A stretch of DNA of 64,000 bases from Fonsecaea monophora. Lineage: Eukaryota > Ascomycota > Eurotiomycetes > Chaetothyriales > Herpotrichiellaceae. Shown here in pieces: positions 56,190 through 64,000 of this stretch. Location: NCBI RefSeq assembly GCF_001642475.1, contig NW_019174056.1, forward strand, positions 20,528-84,527. The letters run 5' to 3'. The notes under the pieces were generated by a model. The model was given only the letters and a program-made list of their open reading frames with translations, searched no databases and was not told the origin of the DNA. Every line of letters begins with the position of its first letter. The first letter of the stretch is position 1. The position numbers and the translations under genes are program-made.

Positions 56190-57317
56190 GATAGATCTTT
56201 TTTGGAGGGGGTGTTGTCACAAGGACTAATAGTTTGTAGAGGAAGGGAGGGACGGAGGGAGGGAGCAAGGGAGGAGGGCCCAAACTAACCTGTGGCCGGG
56301 ACTTTTTTTAGGACATGATCAGCTTTTTTAAATGCGGAGCTTTACAAGACTCGTCTTGTCTCGTCTCTTTTGTCTCTTTGTCTCTCCTTTACAGATAAAT
56401 TCCTAGAATTCCCACAGGGATGACGAGAGCCTGGATTTGCGTGTCGAGGGAGGGGGGAAATCTGGGGTTGGAATTCAATGGGGAGAATCCCCCCGTCCTA
56501 ACTGTGCCGTGCCGTGCCCAGTCCAGTCCAGTCTAGCACCCCACGGGGGAGAACCGGACAATCGTGGAGGACGACAAACAAGGTCCCATCGACAGAGACT
56601 GGGATAAGTTGAGCTGAGAATCGCGGAGTGAAAAGAGGGGCGTGGGATGGTGGCGCCGTCTCGTCGAGTCGAGGCCTTTTTTTTTGTTCAGCCCTTTTTC
56701 GGAGTTTTTTGAGACTCTCGTCGTCAGACTCGACAGTTCGACATGCGGGGTTAGAACAAGCACTACAAGTGGATAGGGGTGGTGGGAGGTCCAATCAAGT
56801 CACGGAGCTATAAAGTAACAAGTACGACTAGACTGAATGCTAAAGTATATCGGCCCACCCTTGCCACCTACGAGGGGAGTCAAGTCGCGCTGGAATTTAA
56901 CTCTATTTTGTATTGGACAAGGTACGTATCTTGTTGTATACGAGGTACGACTAATTCCGGCAACTAAAAGGGGCGCACTTTTTATTTCCGATTGGCTTCT
57001 CGGACTCGCAAGGGTGGTAAAGTCAGCCACAGTGAAGATTATAGCATAGAGATGGGATGGCACAGGCATCCATTGTCCGTACAGGAAACATATATATGGA
57101 CTGGATATGGGATTGGTTTGTTCGTGTAGGGCAAATAAATGCTCTGGTACCGGTGCTGGGGGGACATTTTGTGTCTAGTTGACTACTCTGCTCTACAGGG
57201 TTTGAGTGCATGTACCTCGTTAGGTTCACAGTAAATGATGCAGAGGCAGAAAACTAGGTCAGACAAATCAAATCAGTGCTTTTGACGCTCCCCGTATCCC
57301 TCCTCGGTCTGTCATTG
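56190..57317. promoter_or_regulatory. Upstream region of the 54-kb TRI12-type pump
   Basis: 1.1 kb with AATTCCG at 56953-56959 and a T9-10 run near 56678. No gene is seen. Confidence 0.4.
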
Positions 57318-59107
57318 CTACTGCTGCTGCTCCTCCTCCTCTCGCCGTGAAATCGTATTGTACAGTTTATACTCCTTCATGGCCAGGCTGGTGAGTGACG
57401 CGAGCACCGTCAGAGCCAGGATCGTGAACCACACGGAGCGGAGAGCACCCATGTAGCTCTCCTCGACGCCGTGACGCCAACTGCGAGGAACCAGATCCAG
57501 GTCGAGGTCGTTTCTTATCCGGCCGATGATGGTCGCCGCGTCGGGTTCGTTCCCGAAGCGACTCCACAGAGAGGCCTTGAGGACGTTTTGAAAGACCTAG
57601 ATTTGTGGGGAGGAGAGCTCAGTTAGATGGGTTTCCTGTGTGCGGTGGTTAGTCGGGGACACAGCAGCTTACCGCAGAGGTGATGGTCACGCCAATGGTC
57701 GACCCGGTGGAGCGGAATATATACGACGCCGACGTCGCAATGGCCTGCTCCGAGTGGTCGATGGCGGCAATCAGGGCCAGCAGCGAGATGACAAACATGC
57801 CGCCGTACCCAAAGCCGAACATGGCGAGGCACACGGGCGCCACCCACAGGGGGAATGCCATGTCGAGCATACACAGCAAGACCGACGCGCCCACGTAGAA
57901 CCCGATGAACATCCAGTTGAGGTAGAAGTATCTCCCCGTCCGCTTCACCGCGAAGCCGGCCACCAACGAACCGACCAGGAGTCCGGTGCCCTGGCTGATC
58001 AGCTCGGAGCCTTGCTGGCTCGAGTTGAGGCCCCTCAGGCGCAGGTAGATGGGCATGTAGAAGAACATGCCGTACAGGGACATCATCTCGAACCAGTTTG
58101 ACACACACGCCGCGGTGACGGTGCGATTCAAGAAGAGACGGACCAGGATGAGTGGCTCCGCGGCCCATTTCTCCTCGATGACGAGAAATGCAATCAGCAG
58201 CACGGCCGAGAGCGGCAGCGTGGTGAGCACCAGTGGGTGGTTCCAAGGCACGAGGTTCCCGCCACTGTTGAGCCCGAATAGCAGGAGGACGAGCGATCCG
58301 ACCAGCGTGATGGCGCCGAGGAAATCAACCCGGGCCAACTTGTTCTTGTCGCTGTGTGGCGGTGACGGCAGCTGGACGTATATGGCCACGACGAATGCCG
58401 AGACGACGACGAAGGGCACCTGGATCAGAAATGCCGGTCGCCAACCCAGCGTCTGGTTGATCCAGCCTCCAAACACTCCTCCAAGACAACTTCCGCCGCC
58501 GAACACGATATTGCCAATGCCCTGCCATACGCCGCGTTTGCGAAGTGGGACAAGGTCAGTGACCACCATGGTCTGGATAGCGAACAGACCGCCACCGCCG
58601 GCACCAGCGACCACACGCCCCGCAATGAGCGTCCAGGTGTTGTTTGCGATGCCACAGATGAGATTCCCCAGACCGAAGAAGACGATGCAGTAGAGAACGC
58701 CGTCTTTTCTGCCAAAGATCTCGGTCAGTCGGCCAGTCAGGGGCTGCACGGCGGCGGTGGCGATGAGATAGGACGAAGCCACCCACGACAGGAGGGAGAA
58801 GGTGTGGAACTCGTTGGCAACGGGGGTGGTGAGAGTTGCCATCATGGACGAATCTCGTAGAGTTTGTCAACAAAGCAGGATTTGACACGGGTCTCAAGTG
58901 GTACGTATACATACCCATGGCGGCGAAGAAGACCGCAAGCCATATGCTTCCGATGGTCACGTAAAGACGCACGCCACCGACCTCTTCTTGCTCGGTCTTG
59001 GTCGCTTCCTCGGCTGGTGGTAATGAAGTTGGCGGGATAGCTGTGGCATTGTCGCTCAATAGAGGTTGTTCCTCCTCGGGGATCGTCCTTGTGCGTCGTG
59101 CTCCCAT
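57318..59107 (-). CDS. MFS transporter, DHA2 multidrug type (14 TM)
   Basis: A transporter of about 560 residues in three exons. Exon 1 starts MGARRTRTIPEEEQPLL at 59107 and ends AAM before GTATGTA near 58915. Exon 2 restarts DSSMMATLTTPVANEF, the TM1 signature of DHA2 pumps. It continues with LTGRLTEIFGRK, AGRVVAGAGGGGLFAIQTMVVTD-type motif (given here as GAGGGG) and GNIVFGGGSCLGGVFGGW, the antiporter motif C. A second intron follows ITSAV (GTAAGCTGC) and the last exon begins VFQNVLKASLW and ends in E and Q residues at the TAG 57318-57320. Probable efflux of organic compounds or basic amino acids. Diverges from the SMP-30 gene. Confidence 0.9.
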
Positions 59108-59516
59108 CTGTGCTGTGGGTTTTTGGATTGAGTAATGTCGCAGAGGGGGGTCGGTAGTGAGTCGTTCCTTGCATACGATGGATATATGAATATGCAAAGT
59201 CACAGGTACAATGTTGCAGTACATTGGACTTTTAAGAAATAGTGTCACAACATTTATTAGCCATTTGGACCATTAGACCAGTAGACCAATGTCCCAATGA
59301 TCTAGCACCGAGACGATTTACTTCCACCTGGCTGAGGTTCCGAGGGTGTTTTTTGTTGCGAAATTCCGAACGAGGCATCACAGCGTGTCCAGTGGAGAGA
59401 CAAACGAAGCTACTCTAGTCGTCCTCAACCTTTTACGAGGCAACTAGACAAGTCTTTGCCTTGCCTCGTTTCGTGCAACAGCCAGAACCTGCAGTTCGAG
59501 AAGAACCAGCATCGCC
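59108..59516. promoter_or_regulatory. Divergent DHA2 pump / SMP-30 promoter
   Basis: About 410 bases between divergent starts with AAATTCCG at 59361-59368. Confidence 0.45.
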
Positions 59517-60890
59517 ATGAAGCCGCTCAGAGGCATCATCCAGACTGCGGCGTTGCCTGCCATGGCGTCCCTCCTCAACCCATTGCCAGCGGGCATCAAC
59601 TACAACTCGACCGAGGTTGTCTTTGTGAATCAAAAGGCCCTGGCGACGCTTCCGTACTATTTCGAGCGCGGTCAAATGTGTAAGTTGGGCCAAAACACCC
59701 ACCCACTTCGACCGCGGCGTTAGAGTCTATCATGTATCTGAACAAGTACCTTCTATACAAAGCGCAGGTATGGGGCACCGTGACCTCCAGTCCACGAGTC
59801 AACAGCGAGCTGTCCACTCTGGCCAAAGCATCCTTTGTCGCCTTTGACAGCCGCTTCTTCGACATCCTGGGCCCCAATCCCACCCTCGAAAAACTCTTCG
59901 ATCTCCCCGAACACAATGTCCACGAAGCCCCCAATTTTCTGCCCGCGCAGAATAAAGTCTTCGTGTCCAACTTCAACCACACGTACGAGTACCTGGTCGA
60001 CTTGAGCGTGGAGCCGCCGGCGCTGCAGAACCTCACCACGGATCCGCCGCTGGAGTCTGTCAATGGCGGCTTCATCCACGAGGGAAAGCTGGTCGTGGGG
60101 ACGGATGGGTACCGCAACTCGACGCCCCCGGGTCTGTACCTGTACGACCCGGCCACGAACAGGAGTGAGCCGCTGCTCAACAACTATCGAGGGCTCAAGC
60201 TGTCGACCCCGGACGACTTGGTGGTTGACCAGCTCGGACAGGTGTGGTTCGTGGATGCACCGTAGGTTATATCAACTCCCAACCAACCCATTTGACACAC
60301 AAAGTTATCTCCAGCATCTCCCGGACCCCTCCTCCTGTGCCACCCACGGTTCTCTTGAGTTGTCTTATGCTACTGACCGACCCATACCAAACAGATTCAG
60401 CTACGTCGCCTGGACATACGACAACCCGCCCGAACTCGCCCCCTCGATCTACTGCTTCAACATGACCTCGGGCGCCCTGTCCGTCGTCGACCAGAGCATC
60501 CTCTGGCCCAACGGGATCGCCTTCTCGCCCGACAACCAGACGCTGTACATCACCAGCACGCCGCTCGGCCCGGACAACAGCACCGAGAACCACGCCATCG
60601 TCGCCTTCGACGTCCTCTACCCGCACACCCTCGCGAACAAACGCACCGTCTACGTCCCCGACACGTACTTCGCCGACGGCCTCAAAGTCAGCGAGGCCGG
60701 CAACCTGTACGCGGCGGCCGGGTCGGGGATCGACGTCATCACCCCCGAGGGCGACCTGCTCGGCAAGATCACCGCCGCGGGCGAAGTTTTTAATAATCTG
60801 GTCTTCCTCCCTCGGGGAGAGATTCTCGTCACGGGCGTCCAGGGGATCTGGAGGGTGCGGATCCGCGAGCAGGGCATTGTCCATTACTAG
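59517..60890 (+). CDS. SMP-30/gluconolactonase-like protein, probably secreted
   Basis: A six-bladed-propeller lactonase-type protein of about 400 residues in three exons. The N-terminus (MKPLRGIIQTAALPAMASLL) is a weak signal-peptide candidate. Family segments are NFLPAQNKVFVSNF, GGFIHEGKLVVGTDGY, TPDDLVVDQLGQVWFVDAP, then after an intron WPNGIAFSPDNQTLYITS, DTYFADGLKVSEAGNLYAAAG and ILVTGVQGIWRV. The metal ligands of the family (E, N, D in WPNG and ADGLK positions) are present. At least eight N-x-S/T sequons are visible. The first intron near 59680-59766 lacks a donor and acceptor in matching phase by eye, so that junction is unresolved. It could open lactones formed by a BVMO. Confidence 0.83.
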
Positions 60891-61311
60891 ACTTGCGCTT
60901 GTTCGGGGTCGGATCTCAGTCGTGTGAGGGATCAGGAATGGGGTGGATTTTCTTTATGTGTACCGAAAAGTGTGAATTGTGGATTGGAGGCTCCTCTAGC
61001 TACAGTAATGATGTGGAGTTTGTAAGACAGCATCAATAGCAGTCAGTGGCTGGCTGTGCTCGACCATTACTGCCAAAAAGCTATTTGAATTGTTGTAATG
61101 CCGCCATCTAGATTAGCCACTACTGGAGGTGGAAGTCATTGCATGGCTCTAGATAGGAACGGCCACTCCGACTTGATTGCGACTAGTATTTCACGAGGCT
61201 ACCAGGGCCACACCTCCCCTCCCCGGTGCATTTCTTGAGCCTTGAACTCTCTCTTTCGAGCCGCGTGTCTCTTGCTTCCTCCCCTCCACTCCCCGAAGCA
61301 ATTGCAATCAG
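60891..61311. other. Convergent intergenic spacer
   Basis: Between the 3' ends of the SMP-30 gene and the last transporter. No gene or motif is seen. Confidence 0.4.
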
Positions 61312-63561
61312 TCAAGCACTTGTTATCTTTTCATCATCTCCCGACTGAGCGACATTGACTAGATGCTGCGGCGTCTCATTGGTCAATTGGTTCGAGACCT
61401 GCAGGAGACGAAAAAGATTAGCATGTGTATATTGCGTCGTACAACCGCACACCCCTTCTCCAAACGAGAAATGCTCATCATTTACTCACATCCTTCGTCG
61501 CGAGGGCGCACAGCAGCGAAATAACCCCAAACGGAATGCTGGTGAGCCAGACGTATTTGAACGAGGCCAAATATGCCTTTTTCAGGGCCAGCGTCGACAC
61601 GGCGATAATCTGCGCGTTGATGCCCGGCACGGACGTGATCGGCTCTCTCACCACCCCTGTGAGGATCCCCAGCAGCTGGGCGATGGAACTTTGCGGGAGA
61701 CCGGCCGCCACGGCGGCGGCGGACACCCTCTCGGGCACCAGGGTTGCAGACTTGCTCGAGAAGATGGTCACGTAGATGGCGGTGCCTGCGGATCCGCCAA
61801 TGCCCCGACACAGGCCAAGAATACCGTAGGCAAAGCCCCTTGCTCAACACGTCAGTTGTCCCGCTCCAACACGCGTATCATGGCCCTGTTGATGAATACT
61901 TACAGGTACTCGTCCGGGGAGGCATATTGGATCACCAGGATTGTTAGGGTCTCCATGATTCCGATGCCGAACCCGCCCAGGGCGGAGAAGGCCAGGGCCA
62001 TGGAACGGCCGTGGACTCCGACAAGACACATCAGGGGGATGAACAGGACTTGGAACAAGACTCCAACGACCATCATCACGCGAGTTCCAACGAGGGGACC
62101 CAGGATCGGCAGAGTGAGCGCGCTGCTGACGCCGCCAAAGTTGACCAGGACGGCCATGGGGAGGTCTGTGTGACAAAGTTATGGTTCTCAGCTCTGAAGC
62201 ACCGAGCGGGTCAGAGAGGGTATCTTACTGTCAACGCCGATCTTGACCTGATTGTCCCCGTCGAACAGAAGCTCGAGGTAAGTGGAGAAGAAGACGGACA
62301 ACGAGTAGAAGAGCATGCCTCCCACCAAGGCGATGACGCACATCATGGTAAAGGTGCGAACACGTCGGAAGAGGAATGGATGTAAGAACGGGTTCTTGGC
62401 CAGATAGGCCTGGTGGAAGCCCAGAGCTACGGCGACAGCAATCCCCACGAGGAACGGCTGTGAACGTTAGCTTGCGCGGCGTGCGAGGGAGCAGCAGACT
62501 GCATAAGACTGACCGCCAGAAAACGCGCCGATGTGGCTCCGTACGTGGTGATCCAAGTAATACCCAGCGAGACCAGAACCTGAAACGTGACGATGGCAAA
62601 CAGACCGATCCAGTCCATGGCTTTGAGGAACGTTTGTCCCGTGGCTCGAAAAGATGCTAGGGGAGGTGCAGGAAAGTAGGTGAAGCAGACGCCCAGCGTG
62701 GCGGCTGCGTTGATAGCGAGCGACATCCAGAAGACAGACCGCCATCCCGGGCCTGTATGCACGGCAAGAGAATGACCTGTATCGTTGTCGCCCCTCATCA
62801 TCAGCTCCTGGGACAAGGATCAAGACATGTAGATGCCCACGCACCAACCAAATTGCCAGACATGGACCAGATACCCAGACACAGGTTCATAAGCCCGACC
62901 ACATAGCCTCTATACTTTTTGGGGATGAGTTCGCTGGCGGCGGGACTGTCGCTCTAGTTAGCACCTCGAGGGGCATGGCAGAAGAGTCAGCTATACATGG
63001 TACAGGTGACACCTCCTTGGGCGAACCCCAGGATCGAAGTAGCAACGACCACGGAAGATGTCCTGCTCGCGGTTGCACCGACAATGTTACCGACGGCAGT
63101 CAGAATACCACCACATATGATGAACCAACGACGACCGAGAAGACTAAACTCCAGTCAGAAACCCAGATGGTACGGCTCAAAAGGATTCGAGGCCCCTACT
63201 CAGCGAGAGAGTTGGCAACCAGGATTCCGACTCCCAGGGTAATCGAATAGCCCGTACCGATCCAGCTGGCAAGGACCGGGTTCCCCAGATCGGCTTGGAT
63301 CACATTGACCACGTTGAGGGGGATCAGATTGATGCCCTGACAGCACCCATACGTGGCTCCGAGACAGATGATGGCAAGCCATGTCTTTGCCTGTACCTTC
63401 TCGGCCCGTTCGACATCGGCGGGGGGATGAACTGCCACTTCTGCTTCGACGACCTGTTCGGTCTTGTCTGCATCCTGGATTTCGGGGACTTTGGGTGTCT
63501 CGCTATACATGGTGGCGTTGGCTTGCAGAGGGGGGACAGGAGGAGGACACGGTCTCTGCAT
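61312..63561 (-). CDS. MFS transporter, TRI12-type, many introns
   Basis: A transporter of about 580 residues in roughly nine exons. The start is ATG 63561, or in frame MYSETPKV at 63510. Segments in order: TWLAIICLGATYGCCQGINL, GTGYSITLGVGILVANSL, a GRRWFIICGGILTAVGNIVG motif, SELIPKKYRGYVVG, GWRSVFWMSLAINA, LGGFGIGIMETLTILVIQYASPDEY and GLCRGIGGSAGTAIYVTIF. The obvious frame stops soon after KDVSK, but GAT|GTGAGTAAATG at 61489 is a donor and CTGCAG at 61399 an acceptor. The spliced last exon 61398-61312 reads VSNQLTNETPQHLVN, the usual TRI12 C-terminus, ending at TGA 61312-61314. AATTCCG at 63789 lies upstream. Confidence 0.88.
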
Positions 63562-64000
63562 AGTATTTTATGTCCCGCCTCGGTCCGTGTGTGCATCCAT
63601 ATCACAATCAAGCAGAGACATCGCGGGGAAAAGTGGCGGCATAGTTGGGTATGATTCCGGAAATAGTCGAAACGACGACCGAAACATGTCGAGAATATGG
63701 ACCATGTTACAATTATTGGTGACTGCGTAACTGCTGCGGGATCCCTTTGGACGAATATCCTCGGCAGAAAGTTCCTCGCAGCATTCTTAATTCCGGCTTT
63801 TGCGGCGCGAGATGAAATTAGTGATAAAAAAAAAGGGAGACTCGTTCAGCCTCATCCCAAGAATGAAGAGTGATACGCTCGGTTCAAGGGAGACGCCTCG
63901 CTTTATATCCTGCCCACCTTAATATCAACACCGTCTACCCTTGACAATCTCTCTTACAGCCTCTTTACCTCCCCTTAGCATCACCACCACCACCACCACC
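63562..64000. promoter_or_regulatory. Upstream region of the TRI12-type pump and probable start of a plus-strand promoter
   Basis: Contains ATTCCGGAAA at 63654-63663 and TTAATTCCGG at 63787-63796. A TTTATATCC box near 63902 followed by CT-rich sequence looks like the core promoter and leader of a plus-strand gene beyond the window. It ends in a CAC triplet repeat. Confidence 0.4.
63981..64000. repeat. CAC trinucleotide repeat at window end
   Basis: Consecutive CAC units run to the last base; the true length is not visible. Confidence 0.75.

Noticed and set aside
1..64000. Secondary-metabolite biosynthetic cluster
   Set aside because: P450, SDRs, TRI12-type pumps and regulators would fit, but no PKS, NRPS, terpene synthase or prenyltransferase is visible in the window.
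1..64000. CRISPR arrays, rRNA genes, transposase genes
   Set aside because: No regularly spaced repeats, rRNA-like sequence or transposase motifs were seen.

Overview
The window is genomic DNA from a filamentous ascomycete. The evidence is short spliceosomal introns (about 50-130 nt, GTRNGT...CTAAC...YAG) in most genes, a fungal Zn2Cys6 regulator, a DUF3425-type bZIP regulator, TRI12-type transporters and a Clr5-ankyrin protein. The mix of many Baeyer-Villiger monooxygenases, short-chain dehydrogenases and MFS pumps resembles black-yeast (Chaetothyriales-like) genomes. That placement is an inference from gene content, not a sequence match.

Layout. 0-5.6 kb: the end of one flavin monooxygenase (BVMO 1), an SDR on the minus strand and a 16-exon BVMO 2. 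6.4-10.1 kb: a bicupin and a cytochrome P450, divergently transcribed. 10.7-11.1 kb: a broken SRPK-type kinase fragment. 11.4-17.0 kb: a zinc alcohol dehydrogenase, two SDRs and an HSL-type alpha/beta hydrolase. 18.0-20.8 kb: an AtuA/DUF1446 protein and an EthD protein. 21.4-26.3 kb: a TRI12-type MFS pump and an aldehyde dehydrogenase. 26.5-32 kb: a bZIP and a Zn2Cys6 regulator. 32.6-36.7 kb: a cyclase-family protein, an SDR and an NmrA-like protein. 37.6-42.5 kb: a DHA1 MFS pump and two VOC-fold proteins. 43.1-45.1 kb: BVMO 3, which carries a nonsense codon. 46-54 kb: a frameshifted APH-like gene, a decayed BVMO relic and a large Clr5-ankyrin gene. 54.3-63.6 kb: three more MFS pumps and an SMP-30/gluconolactonase-like protein.

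How the genes may work together. No polyketide synthase, NRPS or terpene synthase is present, so this does not look like a complete biosynthetic cluster. The enzyme set fits a peripheral catabolic pathway: hydroxylation (P450), alcohol to ketone (SDRs), Baeyer-Villiger oxygen insertion (BVMOs), ester or lactone opening (alpha/beta hydrolase, SMP-30 lactonase), alcohol to aldehyde to acid (ADH, ALDH), then later steps (AtuA, EthD, cyclase, VOC proteins, bicupin). Two regulators and five transporters accompany it. The substrate, perhaps a cyclic or terpenoid ketone, is inferred only.

Main discoveries. (1) The heptamer CGGAATT/AATTCCG recurs at least 22 times in intergenic DNA, in front of most metabolic genes and three times in front of the Zn2Cys6 regulator, but I did not find it before the APH-like and Clr5-ankyrin genes. 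(2) BVMO 3 has an in-frame TAA followed by an intact, correctly spliced C-terminal reading frame. (3) A decayed copy of part of BVMO 3 and its upstream DNA lies at about 48.3-48.8 kb. (4) The APH-like gene has a single-base frameshift. (5) Neighbouring genes at 10.7-13.5 kb appear to use GC-AG introns. All splice sites were assigned by eye.
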